Shown: in pieces, positions 18,942 through 27,901 of the stretch
How positions within the stretch are numbered: position 1 is the first letter of the stretch
Layout: each line of letters begins with the position of its first letter
Made by a program: the position numbers and the translations under genes
The notes under the pieces: generated by a model
What the model was told of the DNA's origin: nothing
The model's input: only the letters and a program-made list of their open reading frames with translations
Database searches by the model: none
Origin: Hydrogenophilales bacterium
GTDB taxonomy: Bacteria > Pseudomonadota > Gammaproteobacteria > Burkholderiales > Thiobacillaceae
Assembly (NCBI GenBank): GCA_016703155.1
Contig: JADJCP010000007.1
Coordinates: 62,001 to 126,000, forward strand
Reading direction: 5' to 3'
DNA length: 64,000 nucleotides

Positions 18942-20153
18942 ATGACAAGCATGGCTAGAGAGTCCAATTTATCACGTAAGCAGTCGGGTCCGCGTACAGA
19001 CTCCTGGCTGCATGCCTTTTTGCGCTGGTGGGCGCGAGAGTTGGCTTGGTTCGTGCCGATCGCGCTGAAAGAGCGCGGCCTTGCTTCTTCCCAGTTGCGC
19101 TGGTTGCAGGTTACGCCGCAAGCGGCGGTATTCAACCGCATCGCACGCGGCAAGACCCATGAAGTCGGCAGCATTGACTTGAGTGCCAACGATCCGGTCA
19201 TGGAAAAGATCGCCTTCGACAAACTTCTTGCCCGGATCGGCACGCAACCCGTTGGCATTGGCGTCCAGTCCGGCCAGCTATTGCACAAGCGGTTGCTGCT
19301 GCCGTTGGCCGCACGTGACAATCTCGAACAGGTGATTCGCTTCGAGATGGATCGTCAGACCCCGTATCGCGCAGAACAGGTTTATTTTCATTTCGCGGAA
19401 GCCGCTATCGAAGCAGGCAAAGTCTTGGTCGACCTTACTGTATTGCCCAAGCACAGCGTCGACTCGGCACTGGTCTGCGTCAAGGATTGGGGGCTCGACC
19501 TGCACGGCATAGCGGCAATAAGTGAACTGGATGGGCGGCGTGGCTATGTGAATCTCCTGCCGAAATCCATGCGTCCTGTCACGGGACGTCACTGGCCCTG
19601 GCTGTATGGGATCATGGGCACGCTTACCGTGACCCTGATCGCGGCGATACTGGTCATTCCCGTCTGGCACAAACGGGACGCGTCAATCGCCTTGCAGCCG
19701 CAGGTGTTGAAATGGGAGCGCGAGGCCAAGGCCGTGGCGGTGCTAAAAACCGATTTGGCAACGGCATTGGGTCGGCATAACCATCTGATCCAAAAAAAGC
19801 TTACCACGCTGCCTACCGTCGCGATTCTGGAAGAGGCGTCCCGCCTTCTGCCCGACAACACCTGGTTACAGGCGCTGGAGGTTCGTGGCCCGGAAGTGGT
19901 CCTTTCGGGCGAGACGGGAGCGTCATCACGTTTGGTCGGGCTTTTCACGGAGTCCAAAGTCTTTGGCGACGCGAACCATAAGTCACCGCTTGTGAAAAGC
20001 AACAACAATCTGGAGCGTTTTCAGTTGTCGGTGGCGCTTCGATCAATCTCCATGGACGACGCCCTCGCCGGGGTGCGTGCTGTCAAGGCGCAACTTCCGG
20101 GCAAGAAGGACGTGCCAAGTGGTGTACCCGCTACCCACAAGGGGCGGCAGTGA
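18942..20153 (+). CDS. gspL: Type II secretion platform protein GspL (PilN-like C-terminus)
   Basis: A 403-residue bitopic protein. The cytoplasmic part (about 1-215) resembles the actin-like GspL/PilM fold that binds GspE. One transmembrane helix (about 219-242, LYGIMGTLTVTLIAAILVI) is followed by a periplasmic PilN-like domain (LLPDNTWLQALEVRGPEVVLSG). This split PilM/PilN-like form is the one I know from Xps-type systems. ATG 18942 is 4 bases after gspK; ATG 18951 is an alternative. Confidence 0.88.
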   Translation: MTSMARESNLSRKQSGPRTDSWLHAFLRWWARELAWFVPIALKERGLASSQLRWLQVTPQAAVFNRIARGKTHEVGSIDLSANDPVMEKIAFDKLLARIGTQPVGIGVQSGQLLHKRLLLPLAARDNLEQVIRFEMDRQTPYRAEQVYFHFAEAAIEAGKVLVDLTVLPKHSVDSALVCVKDWGLDLHGIAAISELDGRRGYVNLLPKSMRPVTGRHWPWLYGIMGTLTVTLIAAILVIPVWHKRDASIALQPQVLKWEREAKAVAVLKTDLATALGRHNHLIQKKLTTLPTVAILEEASRLLPDNTWLQALEVRGPEVVLSGETGASSRLVGLFTESKVFGDANHKSPLVKSNNNLERFQLSVALRSISMDDALAGVRAVKAQLPGKKDVPSGVPATHKGRQ

Positions 20154-20749
20154 ACTTGCGGGTAGAAAAAATTGTTGAAAACCCAGTGGCCAGTCGAGCC
20201 ATTGCGTTGCTGTTGCTGCTGATCGTGGTGTCGGGAGTGGGCTACCTTGTTTCCCTTGAACTCGAGCAACAGCATCAGCGATACGAAGACATCATCGAGA
20301 GGCGAACCCTTCTGATCGCCGGTTACCAGCGCGTCGCCGCCAACAGGTCAGACATCGAGAAGACCATCGCCAATGTCAAAAAGCTTGATACGGCACGCTA
20401 TTATCTGAGAAACAGCAGCCCATCGCTCGCGGCGGCCGAGGTCCAAGACTACGCCCAAGCCATATTCGAGGCCAATGGCATGAAGGTCAACAGCGTCAGT
20501 ATTTCACCGCACAAGGACGAGGATGGCCGGCGCAAGGTCGGCGTGAACTTCAATTTGCGCGGTACGTCCGAGGCCACGCAAAAATCCTTCCATGCTCTGG
20601 AATCGCAACTACCCTACCTGTTCGTGGACAATCTGGCGCTGCGCAGTACCGTAAACAGTCGCCGCTGGCAGCCCACGCCCGATGTCGAGCCGGAAATTCA
20701 GGTTCAGTTCGATCTGTATGGCTACGCCCAGATCCGGAAAATCAAATGA
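20150..20749 (+). CDS. gspM: Type II secretion protein GspM (PilO-like)
   Basis: A 199-residue bitopic protein with one N-terminal helix (about 13-38, ASRAIALLLLLIVVSGVGYLVSL), a coiled segment (QQHQRYEDIIERRTLL) and a periplasmic ferredoxin-like PilO/GspM domain. It pairs with GspL in the inner-membrane platform. The GTG start (20150) overlaps the gspL stop, implying coupled translation. Confidence 0.88.
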   Translation: MNLRVEKIVENPVASRAIALLLLLIVVSGVGYLVSLELEQQHQRYEDIIERRTLLIAGYQRVAANRSDIEKTIANVKKLDTARYYLRNSSPSLAAAEVQDYAQAIFEANGMKVNSVSISPHKDEDGRRKVGVNFNLRGTSEATQKSFHALESQLPYLFVDNLALRSTVNSRRWQPTPDVEPEIQVQFDLYGYAQIRKIK

Positions 20750-21405
20750 TGGACCCGCGCATTCTTTATCTCCTGGGTTGGGGCGCGGTGAATGTCCTGT
20801 TGGCGACGCTTGTCGGGTCGGAATTAGGCTCGGGTGATCCTTTTCAGCCAATGGTGAAGGCGGTGGTGGATAAGCCCCCCTTGGTTCAGTGGGAAGCCGG
20901 TGTGTTGCCGGATTTCGCCGTGCCCAAGCTGGGGAGCGCCTTCAAGCACACCCTGTCGCGTCCGCTTTTCGTGCCCACGCGGCGACCGCCACCCCCGCCC
21001 CCGCCCCCGCCACCCCCCCCGCCACCCCCAAAACCGACCATGAAGAAGGGGCAATTTCTACTCATGGGAGTCATGATGCTGCCTGAATCGGGCTATGTGC
21101 TTCTGAAAGAAATCGAGACCGGAAAAACGCGGCGCGTTGAGCAAGGAAAGACGATTAACGGCTTGCTGCTAGAGAAAATCGAACAGGAGCGGGTGACGCT
21201 CACCCAATATGATGATGCGGAAGAAATCACCATGAAAATTCAGCCCAGCGCCGCGCAGACAGCTGCGTCTACGGCTGCGGCAGCAACGCAGGCGGCATTA
21301 GTGAACAAGGTTGCCAGCGAAAGACAGAACTTGAGCCGTCGCGCCTTACGACGCCCGAATTCGGGTACGCCCAACGTGCCTGTGCCCAACTCGCCTGCAC
21401 CATAA
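20746..21405 (+). CDS. XpsN/GspC-like protein with long polyproline linker
   Basis: A 219-residue protein in the gspN (xpsN) position. It has an N-terminal membrane helix (about 5-24, ILYLLGWGAVNVLLATLVG), then LSRPLFVPTRRPP, a run of 15 prolines plus KP (20988-21032), and a small domain FLLMGVMMLPESGYVLLKEIETGKTRRVEQGKTING, which looks like the HR domain of GspC. It should link the inner-membrane platform to the secretin. The C-terminus is Ala/Gln-rich and ends in a Pro/Asn tail. ATG overlaps the gspM stop. No other gspC is present, so this is probably the functional equivalent. Confidence 0.82.
   Translation: MMDPRILYLLGWGAVNVLLATLVGSELGSGDPFQPMVKAVVDKPPLVQWEAGVLPDFAVPKLGSAFKHTLSRPLFVPTRRPPPPPPPPPPPPPPPKPTMKKGQFLLMGVMMLPESGYVLLKEIETGKTRRVEQGKTINGLLLEKIEQERVTLTQYDDAEEITMKIQPSAAQTAASTAAAATQAALVNKVASERQNLSRRALRRPNSGTPNVPVPNSPAP
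20988..21032 (+). repeat. Low-complexity C-rich tract encoding polyproline
   Basis: CCG/CCC/CCA codons encode about 15 consecutive prolines in the GspC-like protein. The tract should form a stiff extended linker across the periplasm. Runs of C up to 8 long make it prone to slippage and sequencing error; the frame is nevertheless open here. Confidence 0.8.
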
Positions 21406-21477
21406 CAAGCCATGCGAAACCCTACCCTGAGGCCAGATGCTTGGCATGATAATCAACCAATTGAGAGAGTTTTTGCC

Positions 21478-23649
21478 ATGAACCAAGCTGCGACATACAA
21501 GCTTCGACTTGCTGTGGCATCTTTCACGATTACGCTGATGGCTTCTGGTTGTGGTCATGCTCCATCGCAAGTGCCGACGCCGAATGCGCTGAAAGATCGT
21601 CCGGAAAAGCCGGTGGCCGTGGAGCCCGGAACCTCAATTCAAGCTAAAACCGAAGAGTGGGTGCACCACCTGTATCCAGGTACGGGCCTTATGCTCAAGC
21701 CGCCGGGAACGCCCCCCCCCGTCGTCACCAAGGACGGTGAATTGTCCCTGAGCTTCGAGGGCGCGGATTTGAGGGAAGTCGTAAAAACCGTGCTGGCCGA
21801 CATACTCAAAACCAGCTATATCATTGACCCGCGTGTCGGTGGAATGGTCAGTTTGCATACCACGCGCCCCATTCCCCGTGCGGCCGTGTTGCCGACGCTG
21901 GAAAATGTCCTGCGCATGAATGGGGCGGTATTGATCGCTCAGGAAGACGGCGTCTATCACGTGGTTCCCTCGAATCTGGCTGGCAAAGGCAATTTGACGC
22001 CCATGCTTGGACAGCTTGGCAAGCCTTTGCCCGGTGGCTACAGTATTCAGGTGGTGCCGCTGAAATTCATCGGCGCACCCGAGATGATCAAGATACTCGA
22101 ACCCATGCTGCCCGATCCTGGCGCGGCGCGTCCAGATCTGCTCAGGAACTTGCTTTTCCTGTCGGGCACGGAGCCGGAACTGCGGCATATGCTGGAAACC
22201 ATCGACATGTTCGATGTCGACTGGCTGGCGGGCATGTCGGTCGGCTTGTTCACCCTGAAGAATGTCGATGTCAAGACCGTGGTTTCGGACTTTGAAAAAC
22301 TGTTTGGCGACAAGTCCGCAAGCCCGTTTGCCGGGCTGTTGCGGATTATCCCCATCGAGCGGCTGAACGCGATATTGATGGTGACGCCCCAAGCGAAATA
22401 CCTGGACGAGGCAAGCCTGTGGATTGAGCGGTTGGATCGCTCGGGCGGCACCTCCGGCGGTCTGAGGCTGTTCGTGTATCCGGTCCAGAACGGCAAGGCG
22501 GAGTCCCTGGCCGTGTTGCTCAATGACGCCTTCGGCAAGAAGGCGCAGCAGAAGACCGCATCGCCGAGCATCGCGCCAGGATTGAAGCCCGCCGAAGTCG
22601 CGACAAAGACGGATGCAAAGAGCGAGGTCAGCGCCGTGAAGCCGCCACAGTCAGGCGAAGGCGGCTATTCGGTATCCCAGGACATCAGGGTCATCGCCGA
22701 CAAGGAAAACAATGCCTTGCTGATCATGGCCTCGGCGACGGACTATGAATCCATCGTCGCCGCGTTGCGCAAACTGGATGTCGTGCCAAGGCAGGTCTTG
22801 ATCGAAGTGACCATCGCGGAAATTACCCTCAAGGATGAGTTGAAATACGGCCTCGAATGGTTCTTCAGCGGCTCGAACGTCTCTGGAAAACTCGACACCG
22901 GTGCCAGCGGCATCGCCCAGCTGGTCCCCGGCCTGTCGGCGATCTTTACCGGCAAGGCGGGCGACATCAAGGGCGCTTTGAATGCCCTGGCCACCGATTC
23001 CAAGCTCAAGGTGCTGTCTTCCCCGCGCATTACCGTGGCGGATAATCAGACGGCCAAGATTCAAGTGGGGGATCGTGTGCCAACCATAAACCAGACACAG
23101 ACGGTGGCGAATACCACGACTGGCGTTATCAGTACGGTCCAGTATGTCGAAACGGGCGTGATGCTGACCGTGACGCCGCGAATCAATGCCGGCGGCCTGG
23201 TTGGTCTGGAAATCAACCAGGAGGTCAGCAATGCCGCGTCGACGACCACGTCGGGCATCGATTCACCAACCATTCAAAAACGCGCGGCCCAAAGCACGGT
23301 GGCGGTGCAGTCCGGTGAAACGCTTATTCTGGCAGGACTGATCAAGGAAGAGAAAACCACTTCAACGTCGGGTGTTCCCGGGTTGTCGGAAATGCCGCTG
23401 TTCGGCGCATTGTTCGGAACCAAGAGCGATTCGGACAACCGTACCGAACTGGTTATCCTGATTACACCGCATGTGCTCGAAACACCCAAACAAGCCACGG
23501 AGATCACGCGCGCCTACCGCAAGGAAATGGTGGAACTGGAAAAAATGATCAAGGAAGCAAAAATTGAGCCAAAGAACAGGACCGATATGATGTGGCGTCC
23601 GCTAGACGCGCCGGTGCCCGAGGCTGGTGTGGAGCCGACTCTAAAATGA
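21478..23649 (+). CDS. gspD: Type II secretin GspD (lipoprotein type)
   Basis: A 723-residue outer-membrane secretin. ATG 21478 is preferred to ATG 21412 because GAGAGAG (21462-21468) precedes it and the product then starts with a lipoprotein-like signal (LAVASFTITLMASGC, Cys25). N0-N3 domains (LSLSFEGADLREVVKTVLADILKTSYIID, VVPLKFIGAPEMIKIL, VKTVVSDFEKLFG) and the C-terminal secretin core with VPTINQTQT and SETLILAGLIKEEKTTSTSGVPGLSEMPLFGALFG are all present. It forms the exit channel. Lipidation would match XpsD and explain why no pilotin gene is seen. Last gene of the operon. Confidence 0.96.
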   Translation: MNQAATYKLRLAVASFTITLMASGCGHAPSQVPTPNALKDRPEKPVAVEPGTSIQAKTEEWVHHLYPGTGLMLKPPGTPPPVVTKDGELSLSFEGADLREVVKTVLADILKTSYIIDPRVGGMVSLHTTRPIPRAAVLPTLENVLRMNGAVLIAQEDGVYHVVPSNLAGKGNLTPMLGQLGKPLPGGYSIQVVPLKFIGAPEMIKILEPMLPDPGAARPDLLRNLLFLSGTEPELRHMLETIDMFDVDWLAGMSVGLFTLKNVDVKTVVSDFEKLFGDKSASPFAGLLRIIPIERLNAILMVTPQAKYLDEASLWIERLDRSGGTSGGLRLFVYPVQNGKAESLAVLLNDAFGKKAQQKTASPSIAPGLKPAEVATKTDAKSEVSAVKPPQSGEGGYSVSQDIRVIADKENNALLIMASATDYESIVAALRKLDVVPRQVLIEVTIAEITLKDELKYGLEWFFSGSNVSGKLDTGASGIAQLVPGLSAIFTGKAGDIKGALNALATDSKLKVLSSPRITVADNQTAKIQVGDRVPTINQTQTVANTTTGVISTVQYVETGVMLTVTPRINAGGLVGLEINQEVSNAASTTTSGIDSPTIQKRAAQSTVAVQSGETLILAGLIKEEKTTSTSGVPGLSEMPLFGALFGTKSDSDNRTELVILITPHVLETPKQATEITRAYRKEMVELEKMIKEAKIEPKNRTDMMWRPLDAPVPEAGVEPTLK

Positions 23650-23695
23650 GCGTACCGAAACAATTGGCACTGAATGCAGGTTTGCCAGGGTTTTA

Positions 23696-23701
23696 TATAA
23701 T
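23696..23701 (+). promoter_or_regulatory. TATAAT -10 element before the transglycosylase gene
   Basis: A perfect TATAAT sits in an AT-rich patch between gspD and the next gene. No good -35 is seen at 17 bp; TTGGCA at 23664 is too far at 26 bp. Transcription would start near 23708, which favours GTG 23732 as the translation start of the downstream gene. Confidence 0.4.
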
Positions 23702-23731
23702 TCGATCATGCATGTGACAAAGGCCCTTCCA

Positions 23732-24352
23732 GTGAATCGGCAAGCTGCCCTCAGGCTCCTGGCCTGCGGCGGGCTATGTCTGGCTGTCATGGGTGTGGCC
23801 CGGTCGGCCCATGCCGACGTCTATGCGCACACGGATAGTGCCGGCGTCGTCCACTATACCAATGCCCCGGACCATGATTTGTACACGCTGGTTGTCGCCC
23901 TGCTGAAGCAGGAGGGATGGCGCACCCAGGCGCAGGCTGAACCCTCGCCGCTGTCGGCGGATCGCTACGGTGCCGAGATCGAGGCCGTGGCTAGTGAGTT
24001 TGGACTGGACAAGGCCTTGCTGCATGCGGTTATCACCGTGGAGTCTGGCTACAATGCCGCCGCGGTATCGCGAGCCGGGGCCCAGGGGTTGATGCAGCTC
24101 ATGCCGGGCACGGCCAAACGTTACAACGTCGATGACGCATTCGATGCGGGCCAGAATATACGTGGGGGCGGGCGCTACCTGAAGGATCTCATGGCGCTGT
24201 TCGGGGGCGATCTGGAGTTGACCCTGGCGGCGTACAATGCCGGCGAAGGGGCCGTCATCAAGCATGGCAAGAAAGTGCCGCCGTATCGCGAAACGCAGGC
24301 TTACGTGCCGAAAGTGATGCGAATCTATGCGGCATATAAAGGTCAGATGTGA
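23732..24352 (+). CDS. Lytic murein transglycosylase (SLT family)
   Basis: A 206-residue exported SLT-type lysozyme-like enzyme that cleaves the MurNAc-GlcNAc bond of peptidoglycan to 1,6-anhydro ends. Motifs are VITVESGYNAAAVS (catalytic Glu), GLMQLMPGTAKRYNV, and TLAAYNAGEGAV. Before it lies a DUF4124-like segment (DVYAHTDSAGVVHYTNAP). GTG 23732 is preferred because AAAGG (23719-23723) sits 8 bp upstream and residues 1-25 then form a clean signal peptide ending AHA|D; ATG 23708 is the upstream alternative. It follows the type II operon by 58 bp and may help that machine cross the wall (inference). Confidence 0.92.
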   Translation: MNRQAALRLLACGGLCLAVMGVARSAHADVYAHTDSAGVVHYTNAPDHDLYTLVVALLKQEGWRTQAQAEPSPLSADRYGAEIEAVASEFGLDKALLHAVITVESGYNAAAVSRAGAQGLMQLMPGTAKRYNVDDAFDAGQNIRGGGRYLKDLMALFGGDLELTLAAYNAGEGAVIKHGKKVPPYRETQAYVPKVMRIYAAYKGQM

Positions 24353-24538
24353 TATCCATTCCCATGGGGCGATGGATCTGTTGTGTTTGCGCAACAGACG
24401 GAGCCGGGGTGTATGAAGAATCCACACGGCAGCTTGGGTGATCGCTTGACGCCTATATATGTCATAAATATGATCCCTAGCTATGCAATCCACCGCTGCT
24501 TGGGTTTCTTGAAACTTTTGGACTGGGAGACGTAAGTG

Positions 24539-24949
24539 GTGATGAAAGTTAGGTGGCTGTCGGGTGTGCCGATGATTGCGCTGATTGTGGCAGGGTGCTC
24601 AAGCATGCCCGAGCCTGCGCCGGCCAAGCCTGAGGATCAGGTATCGGCAAGGGCACAAGCACGCTGGGATTCGCTGCTTGCGGGTGACTTTAAAAAGGCG
24701 TACGGGTTTTTGTCTCCTGGCTCAAGGGAGGCGCAATCCGAGGAACAATATACTTCCCGGATCAAGCCGGGCCTGTGGCGCGGGGCGAAGGTGAAGTCGG
24801 TACGTTGTCAAGCTGAGGCCGTATGTGATGTGGTGGTTTCAGTGGACTATACTTACCGTACACGTGATTCCAGTCTGAGCGGTACGCGTGATATTGGAGA
24901 GAAATGGGTTTTGCAGGCGGATGCGTGGTGGTTGTTTCCACAGCGGTGA
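24539..24949 (+). CDS. Small outer-envelope lipoprotein, unknown function
   Basis: A 136-residue lipoprotein. Signal peptide with the lipobox IVAGC. The mature protein has RWDSLLAGDFKKAYGFLSPGSRE, a NTF2-like/Cystatin-like fold pattern often seen in small lipoproteins, then two Cys (VRCQAEAVCDVVV) and a C-terminal WVLQADAWWLFPQ. GGGAGA (24525-24530) precedes three possible starts: GTG 24536, GTG 24539 and ATG 24542. The function is unknown. The 183-bp gap to the transglycosylase upstream contains nothing I can name. Confidence 0.75.
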   Translation: MMKVRWLSGVPMIALIVAGCSSMPEPAPAKPEDQVSARAQARWDSLLAGDFKKAYGFLSPGSREAQSEEQYTSRIKPGLWRGAKVKSVRCQAEAVCDVVVSVDYTYRTRDSSLSGTRDIGEKWVLQADAWWLFPQR

Positions 24950-25103
24950 TGCGCTTGAGTGTTGTAATTTGGTAACGGGGGGCGACGCTTGGATAGATGA
25001 AATTCAGCCCTTACTAGTGTGTTGGCCAAAACTGGAGTAAAGTGCATTAGCGCGTTATTCGTATAGGATTGGCTTTGTTTTAAGAGCGCGTTCTTAAACT
25101 TGA

Positions 25104-25109
25104 AAAGGA
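25104..25109 (+). promoter_or_regulatory. Strong Shine-Dalgarno site of the abundant exported protein
   Basis: AAGGAG lies 7 bp before ATG 25117, a near-ideal site. Upstream from 24950 the 167-bp gap is AT-richer than its neighbours, as expected of a promoter region, though no consensus -35/-10 pair is convincing. Confidence 0.6.
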
Positions 25110-25116
25110 GTATGTT

Positions 25117-26706
25117 ATGAACATGAAGCGCAAACTGCTCAGCTTGGCTGTGCTGTCCACCGTTGGCGTGGCTGGTACTGCAAGTGCTGGCTTTCTGAGC
25201 GAGACCGGTACCGGTCAAGTGTTGATTTACCCGTACTACACCGTTCAGAACGGTTTCGACACCTACATCAACGTCACCAACACGACGGGTTCGCCGAAGG
25301 CTGTCAAGGTTCGCTTCCGCGAAGCCAAGAACAGTGCTGAGGTTCTTGACTTCAACTTGTACCTGTCCCCGTACGACGTCTGGGCCGGTGTCATTACCGC
25401 CGATGGCACGGACGGTGCTCGCATCAAGACCGCCGACACGTCCTGTACCGTTCCGGCGATCCCGACCGAGGGCGAGCCCTTCCGGAATCTGTACTACACG
25501 GGCCAGGCCTTTGGTCAGACCGATGACGACAACGACGATGCCGAAGACGATCTGAATCGTGTTCGCGAAGGCTATGTCGAAATCATCGAGATGGGCGTGC
25601 CCCAGCATATCGACATCGATATGACCAGCGCGACCGTCTACTTCGACACCGCCATCAAGCACACCGGTACTGGCGCTTCCCGCAAGCCCGGTAACTGCGC
25701 GGCTATCGTCGCCGCTTGGGATACCGCTGTCGGTGATGGTAGCGACTCCATATTCACCTCCCTCACCAACGAACTGTCCGCTCCCGTGGGTGGTCTGATG
25801 GGCCAGGGTACCCTGATCAACGTGGCTCAAGGCACCGACTACGGTTATGATCCGGTGGTGGTCGAGTCCTGGGCTTCGTCCGATCCGGATTACCGTATCG
25901 ACCTCGGCGATTATGTCGGCGACGATCTGCACTCCTTCCCGGGTGACCTGTCCCCGTCGATCGCCAATGGCGTGCCCATTGCCGCGGTGCTTATGGCCGC
26001 CTCGCCCGTGCCTACTACGATTGCCTCCGGTTATGGTCCTTCGGTGCCTTACGGCAATGCGTCGCCTGGCGCGCAAGCCATGTCGGCCATCCTGATGCAC
26101 AGCGCCCTGATGAACACCTACAACGTCGAAGCCAGTCTGGCATCCGGCACCGACTGGGTGGTCACCTTCCCGACCAAGAGCGAGTACGTCAAGGCCGATT
26201 CCGCCGACCTGCCCTTCAACATCCGCGAGCCGTTCGATAATGGCAACAGCGTCAACGGTGACACCACCGGCGCCTGCCAGCGCACCAACCTGAAGATCGT
26301 CGATCGCGAAGAGCAAGAGCAGTCTGGTAGCGTGAACTTCTCGCCGCGTCCGCGTGGCAGCACGTTCTCGCTGTGCTGGGAAGCCAACGTCCTCACCTTC
26401 AACAACTCCAACGTTCTGGGCTCGGAGAAGGTCAACACCAACATCCCCGTCCCGTATAACAACGGCTGGGTGAAGTTGAGCTGGCCGGTTGTGACGGGTG
26501 CTTGGGTTGACGATGAGTGGACCGCTAATGGTGGTGTCACCGTCGACATCCTGCAGAACCTGATCATGAATGGTCCTTCGTTCGTCGGTCTGCCGGCGGT
26601 CGGCTTCGCCGTTCAGGAATATGTGAACGGCAACGTGGGTGGCAGCCTGTCCAACTACGGCGGCGAGTGGATCCACAAGTACGAGCGTGAACTGTACATG
26701 GACTAA
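25117..26706 (+). CDS. Probably abundant exported protein of unrecognised family
   Basis: A 529-residue protein I cannot assign. Signal peptide MKRKLLSLAVLSTVGVAGTASA is followed by GFLSETGTGQVLIYPYYTV and a beta-sandwich-like region (TYINVTNTTGSPKAVKVRFREAKNS). There is an acidic loop DDDNDDAEDDLN, four Cys in the mature chain (suiting two disulfides), and a Tyr/Trp-rich C-terminus. Codon use is strongly biased (AAC, TTC, TAC, ATC, GGT), it has a strong RBS, and a strong terminator ends the unit: all signs of high expression. It may be a surface or secreted protein, possibly a type II secretion substrate given the operon upstream. A 662-codon antisense frame across it is a codon-bias shadow. 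Confidence 0.85.
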   Translation: MNMKRKLLSLAVLSTVGVAGTASAGFLSETGTGQVLIYPYYTVQNGFDTYINVTNTTGSPKAVKVRFREAKNSAEVLDFNLYLSPYDVWAGVITADGTDGARIKTADTSCTVPAIPTEGEPFRNLYYTGQAFGQTDDDNDDAEDDLNRVREGYVEIIEMGVPQHIDIDMTSATVYFDTAIKHTGTGASRKPGNCAAIVAAWDTAVGDGSDSIFTSLTNELSAPVGGLMGQGTLINVAQGTDYGYDPVVVESWASSDPDYRIDLGDYVGDDLHSFPGDLSPSIANGVPIAAVLMAASPVPTTIASGYGPSVPYGNASPGAQAMSAILMHSALMNTYNVEASLASGTDWVVTFPTKSEYVKADSADLPFNIREPFDNGNSVNGDTTGACQRTNLKIVDREEQEQSGSVNFSPRPRGSTFSLCWEANVLTFNNSNVLGSEKVNTNIPVPYNNGWVKLSWPVVTGAWVDDEWTANGGVTVDILQNLIMNGPSFVGLPAVGFAVQEYVNGNVGGSLSNYGGEWIHKYERELYMD

Positions 26707-26753
26707 ACCTTGATTGGGCCTGTCTGGCCAATGGCTGACCCCGGTTGGCCGAT

Positions 26754-26788
26754 AAACAGGCGGAGCGATGCTCCGCCTGTTTTTTTTC
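26754..26788 (+). terminator. Strong Rho-independent terminator
   Basis: AAACAGGCGGAGC (26754-26766) and GCTCCGCCTGTTT (26770-26782) form a 13-bp perfect stem with a 3-nt loop, followed by T to 26788. It closes the single-gene unit of the exported protein. Confidence 0.97.
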
Positions 26789-26965
26789 CACTTGTCCGCT
26801 CCAGGATTCCACCCGTCCGAAACCAACCGGGTTGGTACCAAGTTATGTTGCCGATCAGTGATTTAGCCGCTATAGTTAATCCGTATCAACAGTGATTTGT
26901 CGGGTCGCTCGTAAGTGCTATACAGACGAACGCTCAATGGGTTTTCTAGAAAGGAAGGATCGAAC

Positions 26966-27850
26966 ATGAAATCGATAGTTGGCATGACGTTGATCGGTGC
27001 CTGTGCACTGGTTTCTTCGCTGGCCGTTGCGGAGGCCACATTTACCTACAGTTCGACGACCGGCAGCTCCATCAGCTTTACCGAGCCCGCCTGTACCGGA
27101 CCCTTTACCATCAGCGATGGTCTACTCTCCTGTCCCACCACCGGCGAAACGCCGGCGGATCCGCTGCCGGTCGGCAACTGTAGCGTATCGGGCGGCGCCA
27201 CCGTGACGGGGGGGAGCAGTACCGCGAAGACCCTGACGGCCACCTGCGCCAACGCGACCAGTTGGGAATGGACCTACAACGGCGCGGCGGCCCCCAATGC
27301 GACCAACAGCCGGACCTACACGACCCCGGCGGACCTGCTCGACAACAGTGGCGAACAGCAATTGCACGTCTTTACTGTCAAAGCCACGAATGCGGCGGAT
27401 ACCACGGGCAAGACCGGCAGCGCCACGATTACCGTCAATCCGGTGGCTCCGGAGGATACCGGCGGCAGCAACTGCGTAGCCACCGGCAGCTATAGCGTCG
27501 ATCGGGCCTTCGATGCAACGGCCTTCGATATCAAGGGTGTGCCGTACTACCCGCAAGTCGGTGTCGGCAAGATCCTTGCACTGGAATTCACACCGGATCA
27601 GACGGATGCCGGCTATATCGATATCTACAGCAAGTCCGGGGCGATGAACCTGGCAATCAGCACCTGCCCAGGCAGCATGGATGTCGTGGCGGGCTGCAAG
27701 ACGGGTTACTACAACCGGACCGGCGCCAAGCTGTGGGGCTACTATGAGACTTGCAACCTGGGCACCAGCCGGACACAGAAGTGGTACGTCAATATCCAGA
27801 ACAAGTCATCGACCAATACGTTGAGCATACAAATGAAAAACAAAAACTGA
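26966..27850 (+). CDS. Secreted protein with Ig/PKD-like domain
   Basis: A 294-residue exported protein of unknown role. The signal peptide is MKSIVGMTLIGACALVSSLAVA. Residues about 70-165 form an Ig- or PKD-like beta-sandwich (TATCANATSWEWTYNG...FTVKATNAADTTGKTGSATITVNP). The C-terminal about 120 residues (NCVATGSYSVDRAFDATAF...) contain several Cys and many aromatic residues, possibly a binding domain. AAGGAAGG (26951-26958) precedes ATG 26966; the in-frame extension to 26915 is unlikely. The gene is a single unit with its own terminator. It may be a type II secretion substrate or surface adhesin (inference). Confidence 0.8.
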   Translation: MKSIVGMTLIGACALVSSLAVAEATFTYSSTTGSSISFTEPACTGPFTISDGLLSCPTTGETPADPLPVGNCSVSGGATVTGGSSTAKTLTATCANATSWEWTYNGAAAPNATNSRTYTTPADLLDNSGEQQLHVFTVKATNAADTTGKTGSATITVNPVAPEDTGGSNCVATGSYSVDRAFDATAFDIKGVPYYPQVGVGKILALEFTPDQTDAGYIDIYSKSGAMNLAISTCPGSMDVVAGCKTGYYNRTGAKLWGYYETCNLGTSRTQKWYVNIQNKSSTNTLSIQMKNKN

Positions 27851-27875
27851 CCGGTTCTTTTCGCAGTAAAATCCT

Positions 27876-27901
27876 AAGCCCGCATTACGCGGGCTTTTTT
27901 T
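27876..27901 (+). terminator. Rho-independent terminator
   Basis: GCCCGC (27878-27883) pairs with GCGGGC (27889-27894), extended by AA/TT, loop ATTAC, then seven T. It ends the Ig-like protein unit. Confidence 0.93.

Noticed and set aside
24853..26841. 662-codon open frame on the minus strand over the exported protein
   Set aside because: It is antisense to a gene with signal peptide, strong RBS and terminator. Its low-complexity His/Val/Arg-rich product is typical of a codon-bias shadow.
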